Below are positions 1 through 5,410 of a stretch of 8,515 nucleotides of DNA, piece after piece. The DNA comes from DASWIV01 sp036397475 (GTDB lineage: Bacteria; JAJVIF01; JAPKYR01). Location of the stretch: the NCBI GenBank assembly GCA_036397475.1, contig DASWIV010000074.1:1-8515 (forward strand). Reading direction: 5' to 3'. The translations under genes and the position numbers were made by a program. Position 1 is the stretch's first letter, and each line of letters begins with the position of its first letter. The notes beneath the pieces are model-generated. The model was not told the origin of the DNA and did no database searches. It saw only the letters and a list, made by a program, of their open reading frames with translations.

Positions 1-75
1 CCTACGCCCCACTTCGTGGATCAGCCGTAGCCGATCACGCTCCTTTGCGCTCAATGTTAACGTCTCCTTCTTCAT
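1..75 (-). CDS. ISNCY/IS1202-like transposase, N-terminal fragment (cut by window edge)
   Basis: Only the first 25 codons are inside the window. They begin MKKETLTLSAKERDRL and continue with a hydrophilic helix ending HEVGRR. From memory this resembles the start of ISNCY-type transposases, where a short Ser-Ala-Lys-Glu segment leads into a helix-turn-helix that binds the element ends. The ATG at 73-75 is preceded by a G-rich stretch (GTGGGG). The catalytic DDE part lies outside the window, so intactness cannot be judged. The repeated GGGGACATT motifs just outside the start codon are typical of the ends of such elements and support the call. Family assignment rests on a very short stretch. Confidence 0.6.
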   Translation of the reverse strand, partial: MKKETLTLSAKERDRLRLIHEVGRR

Positions 76-135
76 CCCCACATCTTAAAGGGGACATTTC
101 TATTTAGCCCGAAGGGGACATTCTCACGTTGCTGC
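76..135. repeat. Terminal region of the insertion sequence with two direct repeats
   Basis: The motif AAGGGGACATT occurs at 88-98 and again at 112-122, a 24-bp spacing, between the transposase start codon and the flanking DNA. Repeated transposase-binding boxes of this form are characteristic of the ends of ISNCY/IS1202-type elements. The exact outer boundary is not visible. It probably falls around 125-137, because the downstream sequence changes to a different G/C-run repeat. The matching other end and any target duplication lie outside the window. Confidence 0.5.
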
Positions 136-204
136 TACATAAATGAAACACAGTACTACCGCAGGGGTCTACTATGTGGTACATTACGTGGCTCTATTTG
201 CAGG

Positions 205-370
205 GATTTCCCCCCTGTAGTCCCCCTTAGGGGGGACGGAAGAGTATCCCCCCTCCCCGAGGAAGGGGTCAGGGGGAGGGTCTGCAAAACTTACAGGCGG
301 GAAGATTTTTTATCTACCCCCCCCTGTAATCTCCGCCACGGCGGACTGTAAGCCCCCGCAAGAGGGGGGA
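205..370. repeat. Hairpin-rich non-coding repeat block made of C-runs and G-runs
   Basis: The block contains at least four hairpins: TCCCCC/GGGGGA at 221-226 and 231-236; a two-part stem at 249-258 pairing with 265-276 around a GAGGAA loop; CCGC/GCGG at 333-336 and 341-344; and CCCCC/GGGGG at 353-357 and 364-368. Two diverged copies of a unit starting CCCCCCTGTA can be seen near 210 and 320. No convincing open frame crosses it. It looks like a dispersed structured repeat of the kind found in many copies in some genomes, but only this locus is visible. It fills the space between the IS end and the tmRNA promoter. Confidence 0.5.
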
Positions 371-387
371 TGGTTAAAGGTTGAACA

Positions 388-415
388 TTGAAAATATGTA
401 GGCGTACCGTATAAA
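388..415 (+). promoter_or_regulatory. Probable sigma70-type promoter of the tmRNA gene
   Basis: TTGAAA at 388-393 and TATAAA at 410-415 are separated by 16 bp. Each differs from the sigma70 consensus at one position. Transcription would start near 422, about 30 nt before the mature tmRNA 5' end at 452. That agrees with a short leader removed by RNase P. The -10 box overlaps the left arm of an AT-rich inverted repeat. Confidence 0.5.
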
Positions 416-463
416 TTTTATTCCTCCGGAATAAAAAAAGAAAATTTATATGGGGGCGTACCG
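401..463 (+). repeat. Direct repeat of the tmRNA 5' end flanking an AT-rich inverted repeat
   Basis: GGCGTACCG is present at 401-409 and again at 455-463, where it forms part of the tmRNA acceptor strand. Between them is an interrupted palindrome. TATAAATTTT (410-419) pairs perfectly with AAAATTTATA (441-450), and ATTCC (420-424) pairs with GGAAT (428-432) around a TCC loop. An 8-nt A-rich bulge lies at 433-440. If transcribed, the leader would fold into a hairpin ending one base before the mature 5' end. Confidence 0.55.
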
Positions 464-808
464 GGTTTCGACGATCTCATTTGAAATGCCGCTCGCGCGT
501 AGGGATCCCATCCACCCCTTTAAACGATGGACGCCATAAATAATTGGCAACTCAAACTACGCATTAGCTGCTTAATTTTAAGCGGCTTGTCTCTGAGGGA
601 AGTTCTGCCGGTCCCGACTGAGGCACAACCCTAAGGTAGATGCCGACACAGACGTGCCCGCTGTCTGTGTCGAAAGACCCACGTGGGCTGGGCGTTCATG
701 ATCCTGTCTCCGGGAGTGTGAAGGTCGAGATCAAATCGGGGGCTACACGTGTAGACGGCGGTACGAGGGTGATTTCGGACGCGGGTTCAACTCCCGCCGC
801 CTCCACCA
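452..808 (+). ncRNA. ssrA: Transfer-messenger RNA (one-piece tmRNA)
   Basis: tmRNA rescues ribosomes stalled on broken mRNAs. It acts first as an alanine tRNA and then as an mRNA that adds a degradation tag. The 5' strand GGGGGCG (452-458) pairs over seven base pairs with CGCCTCC (798-804), followed by A and an encoded CCA (806-808). The third pair is G-U, the alanyl-tRNA synthetase identity element. A T-arm GCGGG-TTCAACT-CCCGC spans 781-797. The tag frame is 546-575: GGC AAC TCA AAC TAC GCA TTA GCT GCT TAA, giving GNSNYALAA after the charged alanine. It is placed by alignment of the upstream AAATAATT with the E. coli AAATAGTC. At 357 nt it has the usual length. The one-piece form, with no permutation, is clear. 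SmpB is not in the window. Confidence 0.96.
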
Positions 809-820
809 TACGGAACTTTC

Positions 821-844
821 CACGCGCTCCGCAAGGAGCGCGTG
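821..844 (+). terminator. Perfect hairpin 12 nt after the tmRNA, possible terminator or processing stem
   Basis: CACGCGCTCC (821-830) and GGAGCGCGTG (835-844) form a perfect 10-bp stem with a GCAA tetraloop. There is no T-tract after it on either strand, so it is not a standard intrinsic terminator. It may mark the 3' end of the tmRNA precursor or protect it before 3' trimming. Confidence 0.45.
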
Positions 845-878
845 AGGTAAAACCCAGTGCCAGAGCACTTTCCGCGAT

Positions 879-1100
879 TCAATTCGGAGGTTCGAGCCAA
901 TACATTCCGCCTTCACAGGCGATAGCCCTAATTTTCTTCTCTACGGCAATTTTCTTGTTCACCAGTTTTTTCTTGCGAGAGGCGTAATCCTCTCGATCTA
1001 ACTCCCCGTCGACATATAAGTCGTCCAGTCTGCGAAGCTTTGCTTCGATCTCTTTAGCTTCCGCTTTAAGACCAACACTTTGCTCGCTGACGCGAGACCT
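879..1100 (-). pseudogene. C-terminal remnant of a large serine recombinase
   Basis: The frame reads about 73 residues of a highly charged coiled-coil: EIEAKLRRLDDLYVDGELD, then EDYASRKKKLV, then a second helix rich in Lys, Glu and Ile, ending in WLEPPN and a stop. The pattern of a leucine-rich helix, a short Asp-Gly-Glu turn and a Lys-rich helix is the coiled-coil segment between the zinc ribbon and C-terminus of large serine recombinases (resolvase/invertase superfamily). The catalytic Ser domain and zinc ribbon are absent. The frame is broken at about 1100, exactly where an IS3-type end begins, so the upstream part was probably cut off by that insertion. It points towards the tmRNA 3' end, suggesting it once belonged to an element inserted beside ssrA. 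The start codon at 1109 lies in IS sequence and is not real. Confidence 0.6.
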
Positions 1101-1443
1101 TGCCCCCAAAAGTTGATCCAGGTTGTGTGTTAGAATTCATCCGCCTTGGCGGATGAGGAAGGACACGCTGCCGCAACAAAAAGGAGCAAGGCGCATGAGT
1201 AGAAAACGCTACACCACAGAGCAGATCATCAGGCTTCTGAGGGAAGCCGAGGTGATGATCGCGAACGGAGCGACCACACAGCAGGCGGTACGTCATATCG
1301 GGGTGAGTGAATACACATACTACCGCTGGCGTAAAAAGTACGGCGGAATGAAGATCGACGAGGCGAAACGCCTGAAAGCACTCGAGCAGGAAAACGCCAG
1401 ATGGAGTTATGATTTTGTGGCGGACCATACAGCGGACGGACGT
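1101..1443 (+). mobile_element. Remnant of an IS3-family insertion sequence (left end, orfA, short piece of orfB)
   Basis: The sequence from TGCCCCCAAAAGTTGATCC at 1101 looks like an IS3-family left end: it starts with TG, has a run of C, and a leader of under 100 bp precedes orfA. The orfA helix-turn-helix coding region follows. At about 1402 the frame jumps to the WSYDFV motif from the middle of OrfB. From about 1444 no transposase similarity is recognisable, and no right terminal repeat is visible. Most of orfB and the right end are missing, so the element cannot move by itself. Confidence 0.7.
1137..1156 (+). repeat. Perfect inverted repeat in the IS3 leader
   Basis: TCATCCGCC (1137-1145) and GGCGGATGA (1148-1156) form a near-continuous palindrome, in practice an 8-bp stem with a CTTG loop. 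It lies between the left end of the element and orfA, so it may damp read-through transcription into the transposase. That role is inference. Confidence 0.4.
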
Positions 1444-1626
1444 CTCGCTGACCTTTCTGGTGAGCTTGTCCGATTCGATAATGAGATGAATCTGTTAAGC
1501 AGTAATGGTTTCATCGACGCGCAGCCAGCGTTCGCTATCAATCCGAACGCTGACGATACAATCAGGAATCTGATTATGCCGGATACGGATGTTGTCAGAA
1601 GTTACAACTCACCGGGTGACTGGTAG
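1195..1626 (+). pseudogene. Chimeric frame: IS3 OrfA fused to an OrfB piece and an unrelated gene tail
   Basis: The true orfA start is the ATG at 1195, with AAGGAG at 1181-1186 upstream. The frame remains open further 5' but lacks support there. Residues 1-69 are an IS3 OrfA: MSRKRYTTEQII, a helix-turn-helix ending in YTYYRWRKKYGGM, then the start of the leucine-zipper region (KALEQENAR). At 1399-1402 this joins WSYDFVADHTADGR, the OrfB segment holding the first catalytic Asp of the DDE triad. After 1443 about 60 residues of non-transposase sequence follow (LADLSGELVRFDNEMNLL and onward, ending SPGDW). They stop at 1626, 29 bases before a strong terminator. This last part is best read as the 3' end of a host gene. 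The open frame across three parts may be chance after deletions. It probably makes no functional transposase. Confidence 0.6.
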
Positions 1627-1655
1627 AGATCGCAATTAATATTATGAAATTAATG

Positions 1656-1679
1656 GCGCCGAGACATCGGCGCTTTTTT
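1656..1679 (+). terminator. Intrinsic terminator after the truncated gene tail
   Basis: GCGCCGA (1656-1662) and TCGGCGC (1667-1673) form a 7-bp perfect stem with a GACA loop, followed by six T (1674-1679). It would end plus-strand transcripts and insulates the lipoprotein operon from the mobile-element region. Confidence 0.8.
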
Positions 1680-1742
1680 CATCCAGCCAGAAGGTCCAGA
1701 ATCCTGCTTCCATACGGTTAATTAATTTTTGCCTGAATTATC

Positions 1743-1751
1743 TGGTAAAAT
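1743..1751 (+). promoter_or_regulatory. Possible extended -10 element for the lipoprotein operon
   Basis: TGGTAAAAT carries the TG-N motif of an extended -10 followed by TAAAAT, one mismatch from TATAAT. No good -35 exists at the right distance (only AT-rich sequence at 1722-1728). It lies about 65 bp before the start codon, a suitable leader length. Confidence 0.35.
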
Positions 1752-1814
1752 TTCACTGTAGCGGACTTGGCATAACTAAAAAAAAATCGTATTCTATAAT
1801 CGGGAGGATTAGAA

Positions 1815-2957
1815 ATGAAAGGAAGTGCGATATTAATCATTCTGCTGGCGCTGGCGGGATGCGCCGCAGGGAATTCTATAACCCCCGCTTTGGATATTTC
1901 CGATAATACTCAGTTGGCCGCGACGTCGTTAGCGGATGATAATCGCATGCTCTGGGGTGAATGGACATTTTATTTTAGTGAGGCTCATGATCAGGTTGAT
2001 GTGGTTCCGAAACGTGCGGGACGGTTTCATCTCAACGCATTGAAATTTCTGGAGGAATACTGCACAGACTGCCTGAAGATCACAAACATAAAAAATAATG
2101 GCGATTCTACAATCGATTTAACGGTCAGGATATCACACCCGTTCCACGGTCATCCCGAATTCACTGGCTTTGATGTCAAAGGAATTCTGATGTTCGAAGG
2201 GAGTTGGACAAATGAAGGTTACTATCAATGGTTACCATATCCTGACCCATTCAGGGTTTCATGGAGAGAACTTGGCGATCCGCAATTGATGAATGCCGAT
2301 GGTTATACACTCAGATGGAGCCCGTCTTACGATTCAGGACAGACTCAGCCAATTTTTAATTACTGGCATGGAAAATACGCGAATGGCACACCTGCCGCCA
2401 ATCTAAACGGCTTTTTGGATTTTTATACGGATGAGAACAGGCACATGTTCAGGGACGATGGGATTGTTTCAAGAACATATACAATATGGCTTCCGCCCGG
2501 AGAGCCTGTTATTGCCGGTTACGCTGTTGAAGCCTGCTGGGAACTTCCACTAATCACTCCTGTCACAAATCCGGTGGAAGATTTCCCATTAACCGCGAAT
2601 CAGTTGGAGGCATACGACTTTTATTTCAATGCCAATAATGGGAATCCTGTCGATCATAAACCATGCTGCGGCTTCCTGGACGACCCAAGTGAAGGATACA
2701 TTTATTCAAAACAATGGGGCGGCCATACTGCCCTTGCCTTCGCGTTTTTTTCTGAGTACAGCACAAGTAAAGGTGCTGTCTGGCCACTATGTGGAGATGA
2801 ATGGCCGGATCAGTATTGTGCGGATATTTTCAATGCACATAATGATCCTGATGGAAATCATATTGGAGTTGCAATAAATTATGGTCCTCCTGGTGGTCCG
2901 CCTTATGTATCGCAAACAGCTTACACAGTTTTTGAATATACAGTAGATATGGAGTGA
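1815..2957 (+). CDS. Secreted lipoprotein of unknown function
   Basis: The 380-residue protein starts with a short lipoprotein signal peptide: MKGS, a hydrophobic stretch, then LALAGC, with lipid attachment predicted at Cys16. The start ATG follows GGGAGGA at 1802-1808 with good spacing. The mature part is rich in aromatic and Asp/Asn residues, as in secreted beta-rich proteins. Visible marks are a CTDC pair (Cys83, Cys86), an ISHPFHGHPEFTGFDVKG segment (107-123), and further cysteines at 241, 284, 285, 326 and 335, which could form disulfides outside the cytoplasm. No catalytic motif or named domain is recognised. From memory, similar long lipoproteins with a 'hPF...FTGFDV+G' core occur in families in uncultured bacteria, but I cannot name the family. 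It is translationally close to the next lipoprotein (14 bp to its chosen start), so the two probably form one operon and act together at the cell surface or in the periplasm. Confidence 0.85.
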   Translation: MKGSAILIILLALAGCAAGNSITPALDISDNTQLAATSLADDNRMLWGEWTFYFSEAHDQVDVVPKRAGRFHLNALKFLEEYCTDCLKITNIKNNGDSTIDLTVRISHPFHGHPEFTGFDVKGILMFEGSWTNEGYYQWLPYPDPFRVSWRELGDPQLMNADGYTLRWSPSYDSGQTQPIFNYWHGKYANGTPAANLNGFLDFYTDENRHMFRDDGIVSRTYTIWLPPGEPVIAGYAVEACWELPLITPVTNPVEDFPLTANQLEAYDFYFNANNGNPVDHKPCCGFLDDPSEGYIYSKQWGGHTALAFAFFSEYSTSKGAVWPLCGDEWPDQYCADIFNAHNDPDGNHIGVAINYGPPGGPPYVSQTAYTVFEYTVDME

Positions 2958-2971
2958 CAAGGAGAAATAAA

Positions 2972-4615
2972 ATGCTGGTAAAATCTGGTCTGATTTCAAT
3001 TGTCTCTATTTTTATTCTTGGGCTTTTAATTACATCATGTGGAGGAGGGAGCAAACGAGGAGATCCAATTTCCCCATCTGATACAAAATATTTCAGAAAT
3101 GGAATGGATTTCTTTAATGGAACAGAAACGGTGTTCGGTGGAGGCACAGACGATGACTCTGCTGATGTCGATCTTGCACCAGTTGTATGGGGGCAGATCA
3201 GCTCCGGTTCAGGAGATCTTGGATCCACAGTGGTCTTTGAAAATGACAATAACTCAAGATGGGCAATGGCGGTTGCCATTGAAGATCCGGATGGCGACCC
3301 GCCAAACGGAGCTAGTTTCCCGGTCATTGCATTTCTGAAATATGACGATAGCGAAGCAACCGATGTTATAGGAACTTTTGATGTTACTCTTCCAGACCCT
3401 CAGGTAGATGGGCAGGAAGCAAGGCTTCCACGAATTGATTGCCAGTATGCGGGTAATAATACAATTATAGCATACGTTATTTACAGGTATGGTGTCCCCG
3501 ATTATTCAGCACAGGATATTTATGAAGGCTGGGATGTCAGATTGCACCGGTTACTATTCTATTATTGGGGCAATGATGAATGGGCATTTGTTAGCGATAC
3601 TGAAATTGAAGACCATGATATTATAAATGCTTATACAGGCCAGAGCCATCCAGACGTTGCCATAAATCACTATAACGGCGATATCTACTATGCATGGACA
3701 GAACTGAATGGGGGATCAGTTGATCTGTTTTATAAAAGGTACGATGGGAGCAGTTTTTATGGACCATTTTCATTAGAATCTACTCAAAGGCCTAACGATC
3801 CATGGTTTGTTAATCTGGACGTTGGATTGGTTGCCGGATTACCAGGATCCTTATCAGAGATCAGGGTTGTAGGCTTCTGTTACACGGCAGTTTGCAATAA
3901 TCAATGGGAGCATGATCCTGATGATGATTTGTGGGGAGTGAGGCCAGTAGTTGGATGGTGGCAACCAGGCACCTTAGGCTCTGATAACGACCACCCAGCA
4001 CAGGTGATCATCGTAAACAGGGCGGATTTTGATCCTGAAGAACCAGAACCACCCGGCCAGCCAAATTGGGGTAATCATTTCATCGCAGGATTGCCAAGAC
4101 TCGATATTCCTTCTGATAACGCCACGGATCACGGTGCTGCAATTGTATTTATTCAGGATACAGATACAACAATTGCCTCACAGACTGTATTCGAAGTGTA
4201 TGGAATAAGTTCTCTCGATTATTCCGGATTTACCCATATCAGTGTACCGTCTGTTGATGATGAATATAACACTGCAGTGCTTCCTTCTTTGGCAATCCAT
4301 AGCAGTACTGGCAACACCGCTGGTGTTACTTACATGGCCAGAAATTTAGAGGATGCAGGCGATGATTGGTCTACCTTTGCTACATTTTGGGAGATTGATG
4401 ATGTAGATGTAATATCTGATCCAACGCAAGTTGACCTTACGGCTGAAGGCGAATTTGATCTTGATATAGAAGATAATCATTTGTTCCATAATTGGGGTAC
4501 GGGATCTGGTTTGATTGATATTGGAGACGATGACTATTGGGCTGCCTGGTCTGATAAAATGCTTGGTGCGTCTCCGCACGAAGTGCATGCTGCATTTGGC
4601 TTTGCGACTCCTTAA
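2972..4615 (+). CDS. Secreted lipoprotein with beta-propeller-like repeats, function unknown
   Basis: The start chosen is ATG 2972, because AAGGAG (2959-2964) sits 7 bp before it. The in-frame GTG at 2954 overlaps the previous stop but has no suitable site. This gives 547 residues. The signal peptide is one hydrophobic helix (residues 7-20) ending LITSCGGGS, with lipidation predicted at Cys23. The mature protein is strongly acidic with many DD and DG turns. It contains recurring blade-like strands: PRIDCQYAGNNTIIAYV (153-169), HPDVAINHYNGDIYYAW (226-242), LPSLAIHSSTGNTAGV (437-452) and IDIGDDDYWAAWSD (515-528). Each is a hydrophobic strand, a turn with Asn/Gly, then a strand with an aromatic pair, as in sialidase-like BNR or other beta-propeller folds. 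No catalytic residues can be assigned, so a binding or structural surface role is the best inference. It is second gene of the lipoprotein operon, followed by a strong terminator. Confidence 0.83.
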   Translation: MLVKSGLISIVSIFILGLLITSCGGGSKRGDPISPSDTKYFRNGMDFFNGTETVFGGGTDDDSADVDLAPVVWGQISSGSGDLGSTVVFENDNNSRWAMAVAIEDPDGDPPNGASFPVIAFLKYDDSEATDVIGTFDVTLPDPQVDGQEARLPRIDCQYAGNNTIIAYVIYRYGVPDYSAQDIYEGWDVRLHRLLFYYWGNDEWAFVSDTEIEDHDIINAYTGQSHPDVAINHYNGDIYYAWTELNGGSVDLFYKRYDGSSFYGPFSLESTQRPNDPWFVNLDVGLVAGLPGSLSEIRVVGFCYTAVCNNQWEHDPDDDLWGVRPVVGWWQPGTLGSDNDHPAQVIIVNRADFDPEEPEPPGQPNWGNHFIAGLPRLDIPSDNATDHGAAIVFIQDTDTTIASQTVFEVYGISSLDYSGFTHISVPSVDDEYNTAVLPSLAIHSSTGNTAGVTYMARNLEDAGDDWSTFATFWEIDDVDVISDPTQVDLTAEGEFDLDIEDNHLFHNWGTGSGLIDIGDDDYWAAWSDKMLGASPHEVHAAFGFATP

Positions 4616-4648
4616 CTTTAAATCGCAATCACTGGAATACATTCACAA

Positions 4649-4682
4649 GGGCTATCGAGTTTTCGATAGTCCAATTTTTTTT
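4649..4682 (+). terminator. Intrinsic terminator of the lipoprotein operon
   Basis: GGGCTATCGA (4649-4658) pairs with TCGATAGTCC (4663-4672), ten pairs including one G-T, with a GTTT loop. Two A and eight T (4675-4682) follow. It lies 34 bases after the lipoprotein stop codon. Confidence 0.88.
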
Positions 4683-4683
4683 C

Positions 4684-4875
4684 GCAGCTACGGGATGGGT
4701 AGCGCAACGGGAGGTTGATCTTGCGGACTTTGACCCGGGACCGGATGTCTACTACCTGTCCTCTGCATTTTACGGCCTTGTCTGGATAAAATATCTGCCT
4801 GGCCTGGTAAGAATCGATAATACAAAATCACAGGCGCCGGAAAATCCAGCGCTTTTTTTTCTTCTAATGAAGTGA
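4684..4875 (+). pseudogene. Possible relic of a plus-strand gene between two terminators
   Basis: This stretch has no intact gene of normal size. One plus frame (codons in phase with 4702) reads VDLADFDPGPDVYYLSSAFY and then GLVWIKYLPGLVRIDN, which has the composition of a real protein. The other two plus frames soon hit stops. There is no start codon or ribosome site, and the frame runs on through a terminator-like hairpin to a stop at 4873. The most likely reading is the decayed 3' end of a lost gene, perhaps another secreted protein. A chance open frame is possible. Confidence 0.3.
4833..4860 (+). terminator. Imperfect intrinsic terminator
   Basis: GCGCCGG (4834-4840) pairs with CCAGCGC (4846-4852) with one C-A mismatch and an AAAAT loop, followed by eight T (4853-4860). 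It points along the plus strand, although the only intact neighbour here (the GntR gene) is on the minus strand. This supports a former plus-strand gene just upstream. Confidence 0.55.
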
Positions 4876-4891
4876 CAATATATATTCAGGA

Positions 4892-5269
4892 TTATTCCGT
4901 GCCTAAAACTTTATCGACCATCTCCCGTATCTGATCCGGCTGGAGTCCGAGGTCCATCAGATCATGGACCATGGCGTTGATTATCTGCTCCGCGTGCGAC
5001 CCGAACTCCGCCTCGGATAATTTCCCCGCCCGTTTGCTGACATATGTCCCCATACCGCGATGGGTATTGATGTACCCCTCGTGCTCGAGCTCGTGGTACG
5101 CTTTCGCGACCGTGTTAGGGTTGATGAGAAGATGCTGGGCGAGGTCGCGTACCGGCATCATTTTTGCACCCTCGTTGAGATCACCCGTGGCGATTTTCAG
5201 TTTTAGCTGATCGCGGATCTGGATGTAGATCGGGATCTTGCTCTTTAAATCTAGTTTGATGTCTCTCAC
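4892..5269 (-). CDS. GntR-family transcriptional regulator, YtrA subfamily
   Basis: The protein is a small DNA-binding regulator. Counting from the GTG at 5267-5269 it has 125 residues, the normal size of the YtrA subfamily: a winged helix-turn-helix and a short C-terminal dimerisation tail, with no ligand domain. Key pieces are KIPIYIQIRDQLKLKIATG (11-29), MPVRDLAQHLLINPNTVAKAY (38-58), where the recognition helix is INPNTVAKAYHEL, and the wing GYINTHRGMGTYVS (65-78). I chose this start because the family begins about ten residues before the PIYIQI segment and GAAGG lies 7 bases upstream. The frame is open to another GTG at 5338, which adds 23 residues of unfamiliar sequence. Such regulators usually sit beside the ABC transporter genes they repress. 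Here no transporter is within the window, so its target is unknown. Its own promoter lies within a perfect inverted repeat, suggesting autorepression. Confidence 0.88.
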   Translation of the reverse strand: MRDIKLDLKSKIPIYIQIRDQLKLKIATGDLNEGAKMMPVRDLAQHLLINPNTVAKAYHELEHEGYINTHRGMGTYVSKRAGKLSEAEFGSHAEQIINAMVHDLMDLGLQPDQIREMVDKVLGTE

Positions 5270-5354
5270 AACTGAACCTTCGCCACCTTTGAGTTTCCCT
5301 GCGACATAAAAACTTAGCGACTTAGCTTCATAGCCCACTAGTTCCCTACCTTTC

Positions 5355-5396
5355 TAATTATCCCCTTCCTCTCCCGAAAGTCAATGGGGATAATTA
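5355..5396 (-). promoter_or_regulatory. Promoter of the GntR gene inside a perfect inverted repeat (putative operator)
   Basis: On the minus strand TTGACT (5379-5384) and GATAAT (5357-5362) are spaced by 16 bp, close to the sigma70 consensus, with the start of transcription predicted near 5350. The arms TAATTATCCCC (5355-5365) and GGGGATAATTA (5386-5396) form an 11-bp perfect inverted repeat with a 20-bp centre. One arm covers the -10 box and the other lies just upstream of the -35. Known YtrA-type operators are also inverted repeats with a gap. Binding by the adjacent GntR protein is inference. Confidence 0.6.
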
Positions 5397-5410
5397 TCAT
5401 ATTTTTCCCC

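Noticed and set aside
205..370. CRISPR array in the repeat block
   Set aside because: There are no regularly spaced identical repeats with unique spacers; the similarity is between imperfect hairpin units.
640..987. Plus-strand open frame of 115 codons
   Set aside because: It runs through the 3' half of the tmRNA gene and into the recombinase remnant on the other strand. It has no ribosome site and is explained by the RNA gene.
1066..1428. Minus-strand open frame of 120 codons
   Set aside because: It is antisense to the IS3 orfA coding region, whose protein similarity is clear, and its composition is not that of a real protein.
1767..1800. TTGGCA and a perfect TATAAT just before the first lipoprotein gene, as a promoter
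   Set aside because: The spacing is 22 bp, too long, and transcription from this -10 would start inside or after the ribosome binding site at 1802-1808, leaving no leader.
2830..3327. Minus-strand open frame of 165 codons
   Set aside because: It lies antisense across the junction of two lipoprotein genes that each have a ribosome site and signal peptide.
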